64,000 nt of DNA from Canna indica (taxonomy: Eukaryota; Streptophyta; Magnoliopsida; Zingiberales; Cannaceae). The translations under genes and the position numbers were made by a program. Each line of letters starts with the position of its first letter. Position 1 is the stretch's first letter. The DNA is taken from positions 22,266,001-22,330,000 of the forward strand of contig CP136893.1 of assembly GCA_034359265.1 (NCBI GenBank). Reading direction: 5' to 3'. Of the stretch, positions 36,169 to 48,371 are shown piece after piece. Below the pieces are notes generated by a model. The model was given only the letters and a program-made list of their open reading frames with translations, had not been told where the DNA came from and did not search any database.

Positions 36169-37218
36169 GGTCTCGTTTGATTGACATGTGAAGTAAATTT
36201 CTTTGGAAAGTTATAATTCTCATAACTTTCTACCTATATTTATTGAGAAGTATCAAAAATGTGTTTGGTTGATAAAAAAATTACTTGATATGAAGTGCAA
36301 CTTAATGAAAATCAATTACAGGAATTTAACCTATGCCTAGCTAGAATCATACATGTCAAATCATTGAGGAATACTAGAAGCGAAAGTGTACCTGAATCCA
36401 TCGCAAAGTTTGAGAGATTGGGGACGACCTTCCAAGTCAATGCACCGACCATATGATATTTCTGAATAATGGGGCTTCTGAGACTGGAACGAAGTGCATG
36501 ACCCATGAACCATAACCCTTCTATTTATAGAAAAACTTGAGGTAATAGCAATTTTAATTTCGCCCATCATAAAATCTGAAATTACCCCTAATGGTATATG
36601 TACAATTAATTCACATATATTATTGAGGTGTCATGAGTCCACAAATAAATAACAGTTAGATCACTTAAAATCTTGGCCGTTAATTTTTGATAGCGACGAA
36701 TGCACGCCTATTGATATGTATTGGCCCACATGAGATTATTAAAATTAATCTAACATAACTTTCCACTCGTAACATATTTGGTTGACATGGGTACTTCCTA
36801 GGAAGTATCCATCAAATGACCAATATACCATTCTTTTTATAAATTAATATTTTATTTGTAAATTAAAATATATGAAAAATTTATTTGTATATAAAATATA
36901 TATTAAAATGTATGAAAAATTTAAAATTTATTTGTAAATTATTATTTTAACACGTATACTTAAAATATAATATAATATTTTCATATATAATTAATATAAT
37001 ATATAATTTATTGTATAAAAAATAATTTTTATTTGAAATTAATATAAAAGGAATTACATATTTTATTAAAAATAAAATAAAATAAAATAAAATAAAATAA
37101 ATAGGTTAAAAATATATGAATTATCTAATTTTATAATGTTGATAGTTGAAAATATAAATTAAGTCTAGCATTAAATATAAATATGAGAATATAATTATAA
37201 TTATTTTTAAATACAACA
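36169..37218. mobile_element. PIF/Harbinger-type element, right end lost
   Basis: After TTA (36166-36168) the element begins GGTCTCGTTTGATTGACATG. It aligns with the reverse of 45022-45697 through CTTGATATGAAGTG, GTTGACATGGGTA and AAGTCTAGCATTAAAT. The match ends at about 37218, so the right terminus is deleted. A roughly 460-base insertion lies at 36303-36762. Confidence 0.7.
36303..36762 (-). other. Insertion with promoter-like sequence inside the PIF element
   Basis: Comparison with the intact copy at 45022-45697 shows about 460 extra bases here. On the minus strand they contain TCTATAAATAGAAGGG, a good TATA box, followed by a leader-like stretch and an ATG. Possibly a captured promoter and first exon, or a solo LTR. 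I do not recognise the encoded peptide. Confidence 0.45.
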
Positions 37219-38049
37219 CAGAAAATATAATTTATTTAGGTCCTTCCATAAAATATAAAGAATATATTAGTTAAATAAGATCAAAAAGTATAATTTCTTA
37301 AAAAATATATTTTTTTTTCGGAAAAAGCTAAAATTCTATTCACCTATTAAGGATTGTTGCCTAAAAACGAATGTGCCAAGTAAATCAAATAGTATTCACA
37401 ATAATGACTCTACTCCATTGGACAGACGCATGACAAGATTGTTTTGGAAGAAGAGCCAATTACCCAAATTTTAATTATTTCTATTTGAAAAATTCGAGAA
37501 AAGCTCGTGTCAATACTCTAATTTGATGCAAAGCACGGTCTAAAAATAAATGCTTCGTTATTTAGAAATAAAAAGTAATTATTTAAAATTATAATATGAA
37601 TAAAAAAAATTTAGATTCATAATAAGAATATGAAAAATTTTAAATTCACATATATTTTTTTAAAATTATCAAAATACTTTCGAGTTCAGATCCGTTGCTT
37701 AAGACTTTTACAAATATTTAAAAATTAGTAAATTTTAGACTTTCTAAAGTCTAAAATTTATTATATTTTTAAAAAAATTTAAATATTATCAGCAATATAT
37801 TTAAAAGTTTGGAAAGGATATTTTATGGATTTGAAGAAAGTAATGGATATGGGAATTTTTGAATTTTTATTTTAAATCCGAAATTTCTTTTGATTCATAT
37901 TATAATTTTGGGTAATTGTTCAAAAATAAATGCTCGATTATTTCAATAGGAATATCACAGGATGCCCAAGAGATTCAAATAAAATCTGGTAGGAGATTTG
38001 ACACGTGGGAACTTCCAAAAGAATAGGCTTAGCATAAATCTGGTGAGAT
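37219..38049. other. AT-rich intergenic DNA
   Basis: Nothing recognised apart from weak inverted repeats (a TTCAAAAATAAATGC-like repeat near 37540 and 37920). A CACGTG G-box lies near 37999. Confidence 0.4.
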
Positions 38050-38690
38050 AGGAAGTTTCCACGTGACAAACCATAAAGTGGACTTATAAAAGAAATGGTA
38101 ATATGACTTTGTGGTAACCAGCACCAATCCTCCTTCATCCAAACCCGAAAGTCATCCCATAAGTATACAAGTCAATTCATTCATTATAATGGCCCCATTA
38201 GGGTTATTCATTGAATCGACCCGACCTAATAAACTCGAGAACCTGACCCGACCTGATCTATTTGAATTGGGTTGGGTCGGGTGGGGTAATCAGGTCAGGT
38301 CAGATATAATTTGACCAAACCCGATCATAATTGGGTCGGATCTTGGATTTTAGAATTTAAAATTCGATGATCCGATTATTTATATTTTTAATTATTTTTA
38401 AAATATTTATATTAAAAAATATTTATTTTTAATTCATTTTTTAAAAAATATTATTAAAAACTTATTTTTTTTATCTAAACGGATAAATTCGACTACCCGA
38501 CCCGACTCGACCCGAACTAAGTCGGGTTGGATCGGGTCGAGTTTGAGATATGAAAAATTTTCAATTCAATCCGACCTGATTCGATTATACTTGGTCGGAT
38601 CAGATCGATTTATTTCCTAAATCTGATTCGATTCGATTCGATTCGATTCGTGAACACCCTTAGCCCCTATGGGACCTAGCCAAAAATGGT
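38050..38690 (+). pseudogene. Orphan promoter and first exon split by a hAT MITE
   Basis: Two ACGTG elements (about 37999 and 38059), TTATAAAAG at about 38085 and a leader precede an ATG at 38189. The MITE 38200-38662 interrupts just after it. Joined, the exon would read MAPMGPSQK followed by a GTAAG donor near 38689. LINE sequence follows, so no further exon is visible. The gene cannot be named. A chance arrangement is possible. Confidence 0.35.
38200..38662. mobile_element. hAT MITE with CGACCCGAC subterminal repeats
   Basis: The left end AGGGTTATTCATTGAATCG and the reverse of the right end AGGGTGTTCACGAATCG form imperfect TIRs. The flanks GCCCCATT and GCCCCTAT (8 bp, 6 matching) suggest an aged duplication. 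Subterminal GACCCGAC / GTCGGGT words recur inside. Confidence 0.75.
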
Positions 38691-39045
38691 AAGACAAATT
38701 CTCCTTGTGTATAGGAGCACCAAAACAACAATCGGAACTAAGAGCATTCATATTAGAAAAAGTAGAGCTAATGACAGATCAGAGTAATTCTAAGAAAGTG
38801 TTTATATCAAAATGAATAATTCTAGGAAACTGAAAATTTAAATCAGAGTAAGCTTAGAGAAACAAATGTCAAGACCAACAGAATTTTAAAGGTGGAGGCC
38901 TGGAGGGTGATCATTAGATAAAACAGGATTACATTTTGTATTGACCACCCTAGCCCACAATGAATCATTGTTGTAAAGATAAGACATGATATGCTTAGCA
39001 TGTAAGGAGATGCTTTTAAGAGAGAGATCATGAATACCCACTACA
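38690..39045 (-). mobile_element. LINE RT C-terminal fragment
   Basis: Minus-strand translation includes GIHDLSLKSISLHAKHI, SYLYNNDSLWARVVNTKC and PVLSNDHPPG, the region after the RT palm in plant L1 proteins. Short, isolated and dead. Confidence 0.7.
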
Positions 39046-39165
39046 GAAAGAATTTAGAATTCTGACACATTTGAAAGAAAAATACATGTGTCTAAATTCT
39101 AATTTTAACTCCTATATATAATTTTAAATTGAAGTAGAAATTTTATGAAAAAAGAACGTGGATAC

Positions 39166-40282
39166 CAGTGGCGGATCTAACGTAGGTCTAGTGGGAGCAA
39201 ATAATATATATTTTTTTAAAAAAAATTAAGTGGCCCCCCACAATATTCACAGTAGTTTAATAATTTTTTTTAAAATGATCTCATCATTACTTTTGGACCG
39301 TGCCTTTTAATGAAATATCTTTTGTATTTAACGTAGTGTATTCAATTTCCATACACAAACGACATTATTCATTGCCATTTAATGCCGGTAAACCTGCTAA
39401 TTTTTCACTCCCGCCTTTTAAGTTCTACTCGCTCATCTCCTACCTCCATTGCGTGACTGCAGGCTACAACGCCTACCATTGGACTGCAACCTCCATCGTG
39501 TATTCGTGTGACTGCAGTCTGTAGCCTATCGCTTGCCGCCTTCATAGTGCTTTCGTCGATCTGCTCGCTGCCATTGCTGCTCGACGCTCTCCACTGCTCG
39601 GCTACCGTTGTCGCTACCGCTACCGCTCGAGCTCGCTACCGCTACCACTCGTCGGATCGTCTTCAATCTCCGCCGGGCTACCGGCATTGTACGATATTTT
39701 TATTTTATTAATTGTTATTTTCTTCGGATGGTAAGATCAATATTTTTGTTTTATTGATTTTATTGTTACTTGCTGATTAAATTGATTGAAAAACTTGTTA
39801 CTTTTACTAGATATTATCTCAACATTTAGCATTATTAATTATTGCTCGAGGTTATCTCAATATTTAATATTATTTATTAATTGTTACTTGATGTTAAGTG
39901 TTATCTCTATATTTAGCATTATTTAATAATTATTACTTGATATTAAGTGTTATCTCATTATTAAACTTATTTTTTTTAAAAAAAATTATGGAATTTTTTT
40001 TTAAAAAATCAATAGATAATCATTCTAGTTTCGAAAATAAAATACAATCTCAATGTAAAAAAGAATACTTAAAAATTAACTTAAAAAATCTTCCCATCGA
40101 TCCGGCTAAATGAATGAAAATATGAGTAGCATCCTAATCAAAGGGATGAAATTCGACGAGTTTATCTTCAAAATGGTCTGCCATTAATAAAATTTATGTA
40201 TCAAAATTTTATTAGTTTGAAGTCTTAAAAATTTATGTATTAATTTGCCCACACTAATAAAATTTTCTGGATCTGCCACTTG
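39166..40282 (+). mobile_element. Internally deleted hAT element (ZMYM1-like transposase group)
   Basis: The left end CAGTGGCGGATCTAA faces a right end reading GGATCTGCCACTTG, forming imperfect inverted repeats CAGTGGCGGATC/CAAGTGGCAGATCC. A GC-richer leader-like block (39400-39690) and the transposase N-terminus remain; the core is deleted. An 8-bp duplication was not clear, so the ends may be a few bases off. Confidence 0.65.
39988..40185 (+). pseudogene. hAT (ZMYM1/TTF-type) transposase N-terminal remnant
   Basis: Encodes MEFFFKKSIDNHSSFENK and LKINLKNLPIDPAK, then after stops and a shift DEIRRVYLQNGLP. This matches the start of plant zinc-finger MYM-type-1-like hAT transposases (FF+K, then an 'LPxDPxxR' and 'R..YLqkGPcqP' pattern). 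The protein stops before the zinc finger and catalytic core. Confidence 0.65.
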
Positions 40283-41819
40283 TCACGGATCAATTGTCTT
40301 GTGCGGAAAAATTCATGCAACACCCTTGCTTCCTATGCAAGGGGTTAGCCTTAAGCTAATCTGCTTGGCCAATGTCGAAAAATCGCGGGCTCCCACTTCG
40401 TGTGGGTCGAAGTCTCTGTGTGTTTGGACGTAAAAATATTGTTGGGCCAAATAGCTGATTGCATGAAAATGCTAGCAAATGCTTGAACGAAAGCTAGAGC
40501 GAATGAACTAGAGTGTGCCCAGGCTATACCTGGGTAATATACTTATGGAGCCTAGCCTTCAAGTGCCACCCAAGGGATTCCAAAAACACGATGAGCATGA
40601 CATAATTCTTATGTTCGCACACTCCCATCGTTCATGCCACGCCTGGGCAAACAAGGGTCGTTTGCCTTGGCGTGAGCGTGAGCGTTGGGCGGTGCATGAG
40701 CGCGTTTTACAATGCATATTTACATGATGCTCATGATGCAATATTTACAATGTACGTTAGAGACCATCATGACACATACAGGACTTGACAAACCCGAAAA
40801 TCCCTTACAAGTGAATACTGATATTTATTATAGGCGTTGGTATCCAAATACATAAATATTGACACCTATACTAGGTATTGGTATTTGGATACTGACACCT
40901 TAGAATTTCGACTTATTTTTAATATTATAATATTATATAACATATAAGATTATAATATTATATTACAATATTATAATATTATTATAATATATAAGACTAA
41001 TAAAATAACATATATTCGGGGAGATCAACAAAGGGCCCGGGTGAAGAGTCGTCATTGCCTATTGCCGCTCGAAGAGTTATCCATATGTGATGGAGGATGA
41101 AAATGAAAGAACTTGATAAGTACAAACTTAATTAAATAAAATTTACCCTCAAAATCTCCATCGACTTCAGCGTGAATTTTGGATTTATTATTTGAAGTTG
41201 ACTTGACTTATGATAGGATGAGTTGTAGATTTCCTTGGGTCATTCTCAACGAAATATCTAATTTGAAATATATTTATGGACATTTGTGCAAGTTTATAAA
41301 CTTGCTAATTATGCAAAATTGAGAATTTTAATTTGACTTTTGATCCCCATGACATAACCGTCCAATTAGCCTGAAAACATCCAAATCTATCTTTTCATAA
41401 TGATGATCCAAAATCTAATAAGGGGGTTTACTAAATTAGCCACTCAAATTTCTTCGGATTCTTATTTTAACTCACAAATAAAAAGTCTCACTTTATTATG
41501 TTAAATTGAAAAAGTCTCATCAATATAATTTATTATGTTAAATTGAAAAAGTCTCATCAATATATATATATACCTTTCATAAAAAAAACTGAAAAAGTCT
41601 CATATTATTTTACTAGCATTTCAAAAAATGTTAATTTAAATAAAACAAATTACAAACTAAATAGATTAAATTTGAATATAATATATTATTTTAATCTGAG
41701 TTAGCAAATTATGAAAGTTTTAGCAAAATTGTAATATTGATAGTAAGTTAAAATTATCCTCAACTTTACACGAGGTAAAATTATTATAAAATTCTATTAT
41801 ATTTATAAATTTTGATAAA
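40283..41819. other. Intergenic DNA with small repeats
   Basis: No gene. A 37-bp tandem duplication (TTAAATTGAAAAAGTCTC) lies at about 41493-41566. An inverted pair around TTGGTATCCAAATACAT / ATTGGTATTTGGATAC lies near 40838-40900. Confidence 0.45.
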
Positions 41820-41988
41820 GTGTGAGTATTTTTCTATAATTAATTATATATATAAATTATTTCAAATATGATCACTCTTTCCTTGATTGTAGAGTAGGGG
41901 GCCGCTGGTCTTGCATTCCTCGTCTACAACCAAGCAGGAATATATTCTCCTATGAAGGTTAATATCGAGTGTGAGTAATTTTCTATAA

Positions 41989-42024
<36 letters not shown>

Positions 42025-42140
42025 CTTCAAACATGGTCACTCTCTCCTTGATTGTAGAGTAGAGGGTGCAGAGGGCCGCTGGTCTTGCATTCCTCGTCTA
42101 CAACCAAGCAGGAATATATTCCCCTATGAAGGTTATCGAT
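41820..42140. repeat. Tandem duplication at the LINE 3' end
   Basis: About 41820-41960 and 41967-42135 share TTTTCTATAATTAATTATAT, CTCCTTGATTGTAGAGTAG/CCTTGATTGTAGAGTAGG, CCGCTGGTCTTGCATTCC and CAACCAAGCAGGAATATA. A short (AT)n tract marks the second copy (41995-42018). Confidence 0.85.
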
Positions 42141-43867
42141 ATTATTAATACTCTCAGGATCTAGAACATGAATATTGTCTTGCTTATCTTGAATATCAAT
42201 ACTTGAAAATAAAATTCTCTCTTTAACTAGCATAGAATTATTTTTAGAGTAGACAAACACATGATAAAACCAAGATTTCGGAGAGTTATCAGAAACTATC
42301 ATCGTCAAGCCTTCTTTTGCCAAATTGTGAGCTTTCATGTTCATGGCTCTTCTGAGATGAGACCATTCAATGAAGTCAAAGAACTTAGCAATTTTGTCTC
42401 TCATTTACTAGATCTTTTAAGTACAAGGAGGCTTGTATCTTTTTTCCAGGATGTTTATGGCTCTAAGATAGTCAGAGAAGACCTTTAAATGTTTAATGTT
42501 CAATGCATTTGCTTTTATAACACTCATCCAGAGGGCCCAAAGCTCAGCCGAGAGAGGATCTGGAGCATTCATGTAGCTGGAATTGCTATAAGTCATACTT
42601 TCATTCTCATCAAAAATACAAAACCCAGGGCCTGCGGAGTTACATTCACTTAGCCAAGCAGCATCACATAATATCTTATGTGGTTCCAACTTTCTCTGGT
42701 CCTTTTCATTAGTTCTGGTAGTGCTTGAACTATTACAATCTTTTTTGAATTCTAGAGTTTTGTTGCTTACAATATCAGTGTCTCTGATATGCTTAGTGAA
42801 TTTGGACAGATTCAGTTCTGCCAAGGATTTATAGAACAAAACATTAATAGTTGAGCCTTTTAGATTAAACACTCAGTTATTCCTATTCTTCCATAGGTTT
42901 CATAAACCTACAACAATAAGAGCAAGTAAGTCTTCATAATCCTTCTTTCTTAGACTCTCACATTTTTTAAATCACAGTCCACTATGCCAGGATGCTTTGA
43001 ACTTGAATTTGCAATTGCATTCTGATTCAACCTTGAGTTAGAAATCCTTAGTAAAAGAATAGTAAAAAAGTATATGACTGATACTGCCGGTATCCTTTCC
43101 ACAAACATAGCAACGATGACTTGAAAACTTGTAAAATTTGGATAAGTAGTCAAAACTTGGTAGCCTACCCAACACAAGTTTCCAAATAAAGAATTTAATT
43201 TTAGGAACCACTTTTAAATTTCAAATTTTTCTCCATTGAAAATTTGGAGGCACTTTGATTTCCTCTCTTTCCTTCAGGTAGTTGTAGGAAATTTTGCAAG
43301 AGATCTATCCTTTGTCATTAAGTGCTCAAATTCACTTATCACATTTGTTGTGCCTTGGAAGAAAAATCTGATCTATTTTCTTTACAAGTTCATAACCAAA
43401 CAAGTTTTGCATAACATCACTCCTCCACATTCCATCTTCTATAAGCTCTTCTACTGTTTCTATACTGCTTATCAATGAGATGTTGATAAATGTGGGCTAT
43501 TTGCTTAGTGGAATGCAGTCAATCCAGGGTCATTCATCAAGCTGACATTTTTGCCATTACCTACTCTAAGTTTCAGTCCCAATCTGAGCTTCTTGATGGC
43601 ATAAAATAAGCTTTTTGAAGCTCGAGAAGATTTCAGCTTGAAGTTATCATTCCAAGGGTAGAATTTTTCATTTCTGGCCGTGATTAACTTTGACCATATA
43701 TATTCTTTTTTGTTTAGTACAAGAAGCACTCTATTAGCATGAATGGAGTACTTCAAAATACTAAGATCCTTAATACTCAATCCTCCATCCTTCTTACTCT
43801 TTGTTAATATCTCCCAGCTGACCAGACGAATAGCTTTCTTCTTCTTGCTAGAGTTCCAGAAGAAACT

Positions 43868-43997
43868 CCTTGCCGATCTTTTGTACTTGCTAATAACTTC
43901 CTCATTTATCCATGTTGTAGACAAGGAGTGCATGGGTGTAGAGTTGCTAATAACTCCCTCATTTATCCATATTGTAGACAAGGAGTGCACAAGCATA
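43868..43997. repeat. In-frame 57-bp tandem duplication within LINE RT
   Basis: Two copies of TTGCTAATAACT(T/C)CCTCATTTATCC with ACAAGGAGTGCA following. In protein terms HSLSTIWINEGVIS is followed 19 residues later by HSLSTTWINEEVIS, keeping the frame. Confidence 0.85.
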
Positions 43998-45021
43998 GAG
44001 TTAAAAACTGAGTTAATTAATACTGCTTTGCTAGCATGATATATGTACTTACACACCCAATTTTCAATCCTACTAGAGGTCTTTTCAAGAATCACACTCT
44101 GAAAATTCTGATTTAGTTTTCCCATATCAATGTGAATGCCTAGATGCTTCATAGGAAGTGCGCCCTCTTTTACATTGAAAATACTACAAACTTTTATTTT
44201 TACATTTGGAGAGCAGCAACTATGAAAGATTACTTCTGATTTTGAGCTATTGACTTTCTGATATGTATAGCTGCAATAAATATTCAATATTTCCTTCACC
44301 TTTAAATATGTGCTTTTACTACTTTCACAACAACTATTAAAATGTCATCCACAAAGAAAAGATGACTCACTGAGATGTTTTTATACTTAAAAGCTTTAAT
44401 TTCTCTCTTTGAAACATCTTTAATGAGCAAGGACAATAATTCCTGCATCATGATGAAGAAAAAGGGGGATAAAGGATCCCATGTCTGACACCCTTATAGC
44501 TTTTGAAATAAGCTGAATTAAACTCATTTATAGAGCAGGTGAAATTTGAAGAGGTCAAGCAAGCCTGAAGCCAACTTCTCAATTTCATAGGGAGATTCAT
44601 GAATTTTCAGATTTTTTCTAAAGCAAGCCAAGATATCCTGTTGAAAGCCTTTTCCAGATCTAACTTTAGGATGAAGTAAGGCCTTTTCCTTTTAGATTTT
44701 AGAATGATGTTGGTCATCTCTGAAATCATTAGAACATTGTCTTGAAGATTTCTACCTTTTACAAATGTCATATGCTCACTTGATATTAGAAGCCTAATTA
44801 ATTGTTTACATATGTTTACAAGTATTTTTGCCAATATTTTATAGACCACATTGCACGAGACAATTGGTCTATAATAAGTAATTCTCTTGGCATTATCTAC
44901 TTTTGGAATGGAGATTAAGCATGTTCTTCCCCATGATTGAGGAATAGTACTATATTTATGGAACTCTTCAAGGGCTGACATGAGAGGAAACTTAGGTATC
45001 ATTTGGTTGATTGTACTTTTT

Positions 45022-45697
45022 GGCCTTGTTTGGTTGACACATTTTTTGCATTTTGTAGGAAGTACAATTTTCTCAAGAAGTGTGACTTCCTGCAAAATGC
45101 AGAAAGTAACTTAGCTAGGGGGACTTAGGTAAGTTGTACTTCATGTATTGTATTTAAAAGAAAAATATAATTATATCATCACATTTGCATTTAATGCTAG
45201 ACTTAATTTATGTTTTCAACATTATGAAATTAGATAATTCATAAATTCTTGACATATTTATTTTATTTTAATTTATATTTGAACAAAATATATAATTTTT
45301 TTATATTAACTTCAAATAAAAATTAATTTTTTATATACAATAAATTATATATTATATTAGTTATATATAAAAAAATATATTATATTTTACATATATGTGT
45401 TAAAATAATAATTTTTAAATAATTTTTAATTTTTTCATATATTCTAAATATATTTTATTTATAAATAAAATATTAATTTATAAAAAGAAGTGTATATTGA
45501 TAATTGATGGATACTTTCTAGGAATTACCCATGTCAACCAAACATGTTATGGGTGATTAGTTACACTTCATATCAAGTAATTTTTTTGTCAACCAAATAT
45601 ATTTTTGATACTTTCCAAAAAAATATAGGTAGAAAAATTATTCATGAGAATTATAATTTTTCATAGGAATTATTTCACATGTCAACCAAACGAGGCC
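45022..45697. mobile_element. PIF/Harbinger-type non-autonomous element inside LINE
   Basis: Ends are GGCCTTGTTTGGTTGACA and, reversed, GGCCTCGTTTGGTTGACA. The flanks are TTT (45019-45021) and TTA (45698-45700), a decayed 3-bp duplication. Its excision restores the LINE frame. It belongs to the same family as 36169-37218 and has no coding sequence. Confidence 0.85.
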
Positions 45698-47121
45698 TTA
45701 ATGTTGTCCCAGAAATTTATGTAAAATTCCATATTAAAACCATCTGGGCTAAGAGCTTTTCCCCTTCCCAGATTGTTTATAGCATTGTAAATATCTTTTT
45801 CAATTAATTTTCTAGTCAGCTGAGAGTGATTGACATTTGATATTCTGCTCCAATTAAATCTGTTGAAGATGCTCCAGTCCATACTACTAAATGTTTCATT
45901 GCTCCAGAGGTCCTTATACCATCTGACAAATTCCTCCACCATTATAATTGGATCACTGATTAATCTATGATTCAGTTCAATTTCAGTGATAATATTCATT
46001 CTTTTCCTAAACTTTACTAAATTCTGAAAACACTTAGTGTTTTTATCATTCTGCTTCATCTATGAAGTTCTTGCTTTAAACCATAACTTAATGTGGATTC
46101 GTCTGTTGTAAGCCATTATCTTGTTTGCTAAACATCTCATCTGCATTTGGTCTTGAACTTTGCTTAAACCTTTATCATCAATGTCCTCCCGTATACTCAA
46201 TTCATTAATGTTTTTTAAAGTTTTTTCTCAAGTGATCCAATCTTTTCTTTATTCAATTTAACAAGACTTCTTCCTAGGTCAGCCAAAGTATCTTCAAAAG
46301 ATGTCATCTCATAGAATGAATTCCTTGTAGCTTTAAAAGTGTCACCGATTAAAGTATGAACTTCATCATATCCAATCCAATGGAGCTTAAAGTTGAGCTT
46401 ATTTGAGGATTTGAGGGGAAACTCTTTGGCCTAGTATTAACCAAGAGAGACCTATGATCTGATGTTATTCTCTCCAAATGATATACATTTGTTCTATCGA
46501 ACATTGACAACCATTCACAGTTAGCATAAGTCTTATCTAACCTGACTAAAATCTTTTTATTACCAAGTCTGTTATTACACCAAGTATAATGATGCCTTTT
46601 GAATTTAAGATCAATTAAGCCTTGCTCAGCACATCATTACTTCAGAGCAGATATGGAATTCCCAAGGATGAAAGGGTTTACACCCTTTTTATCAGTTTGA
46701 CTATCAACACAATTAAAATATTCACTTATCAGCCATGGAATATTGTCAGTATCAATGTACTTAAGGAAGTCCCACAATAAATTTTTTTCTCCATTGTCAT
46801 TGCTGGCAGTGAATAACTAGGGTTTGGATCCTCTTCTACTCACTAACACATGGATGGCTTGACTGCATTTGGGAATTTCTTTTACATTGTATATATCTGC
46901 TTTCCAAGTGAAAATTATGCCCCAGACTTACCATTTCCAGGTATGCATATTCCTGTCCATTTTTCTCCCATCTTTTTGATACATTTTAAGGAGTTATCAT
47001 CCTCAATGTGAGTTTCGACTAAGAGTGCATTTTCAATACCTGAGCTATTGCTATTGTTACTGAATGTATTTTCAACTTGCATATCTGAGCTGACATTTTC
47101 CCCTTCTTTATCTTCAACTGA

Positions 47122-48371
47122 CTAAAGAACTTCAAATTTGTTTTGTTTGCTTTTGCCTTGATCCTTCCCTAATCTTTTCATCAGATTATTTCTTTTATAC
47201 ACAATCTGCCATGGCCCATGCAAACCTTTTTCCGATGAAATAACATCCCTTGAATTAGAGCTCATTTGCAAGATTTTGTCATTTGCTGAAATATTAGGAC
47301 CATCATTTTTTTGGTAATCTTTGTACAAAGTACATTGCTCTTCCAAATGACCTATATTGCCACATTCAAAACACAGTTTTGGGATGTTCTCTAGAGCTAA
47401 AGCCTGCCAAAATCTCTTTCCTGAAGCATTAACCCATATCCTATTAGGTACAATTTTCTTCAGATCTCAGAGAATGTAAACCCGACCAAACTTTACCCTG
47501 TTGCCCTTGAGAGTTATCTGATCAACTTTTAAAGGTTTGCCTATTGTTGAAGCTAATTCAATTAGAATCTGACCATGTAGAAACTTAGCCGGAAGACCTG
47601 AAAATTGAATCCAAATGGGGATGATATCTATACTTTCAACCAGAGGTTGAAAATTCTCCCTCCATGGAATAAGAAGCAACACTTGGCCTCTCAAGAACCA
47701 AGGCTCATCCGAGAAAACTTTCCCCATGTCATCAGCATTTGCAAACTTGAAACAGAAAAACCCTAATGCAAGATCGACCACTTGGACAGAGCAATTAACT
47801 TTCCATATTTTTGGCATAACAGATTGCACAAAAGCTAGTGGAGGAGTTAGATAAATGGTCAATAGCACTTTCCATAAAGGCTGTTCACCCAATTGGATCT
47901 AGATAGTCTGATCATATTTTCATCTATGAACACTTCATCAGACGAGTTCTTCTTCATGGAATCAATTTTTTAAGTCATTTCCTCTCTCACAGACAAATGG
48001 TCAAACATATTGGTTTTCTTAAATAAGGAAGCCCATGAATTTGGATGCTTTGCTTTCGTTTGATTAGAATCAAATAAGGGATTGCTAATCTTCTGAATCA
48101 TAGAGTTATTCGTTACTGACTTCACAAAGGAACCAATAACAAAATTTGATGGGATTTTGAGCATACCTGGGAGACTTCTTAGATTATTAGATTGGCTGAG
48201 ATGAATAGGATTCATCCTCGGAACATTCACTACAGATGTAGATCTGATGAAGCTCGGGTGCAGATTGTCAGGATCCGTCGATTTCTTTGGCCAGGGGGAG
48301 GCCGCCGTAGGGAGAGAGGAGACATGATCATCTAAGTCGCCAGAGTTTTTCAAAGACAGCCTTCGTGCCAT
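47122..48371 (-). pseudogene. LINE ORF1 (DUF4283-like domain and CCHC knuckle)
   Basis: It starts MARRLSLKNSGDLDD at 48371. A stop at about 47970 and shifts separate it from the segment 47892-47467, which reads FCFKFANADDMGKVF, DEPWFLRGQVLLLIPW and PIWIQFSGLPAKFL, the RNA-binding-like domain common in plant LINE ORF1. The knuckle LCFECGNIGHLEEQC (CX2CX4HX4C) follows at about 47335-47380. The protein would bind element RNA; here it is broken. Confidence 0.8.

Larger units (their letters stand above)
42027..47060 (-). pseudogene. LINE ORF2: endonuclease, reverse transcriptase, zf-RVT, RNase H
   Basis: Endonuclease remnants at about 46440-46800 include FKRHHYTWCNNRLGNKKI and VRLDKTYANCEWL, then RITSDHRSLLV. 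RT begins near 46059 (MKQNDKNTKCFQN) and continues as NNLGRGKALSPDGFN, ISIPKVDNAKRITYYRPIV, FVKGRNLQDNVLM and LKLDLEKAFNRISW. The polymerase motif reads HLFFVDDIL (near 44370). After it come SKSEVIFHSC and LPMKHLGIHI (44299-43505), then a decayed zf-RVT. RNase H at 42872-42027 keeps CDAAW, PLSAELWAL and VFSDYLRAIN. Stops and frameshifts occur throughout. A PIF element splits RT at 45022-45697 and removing it restores DNIKSTINQM. Confidence 0.85.
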
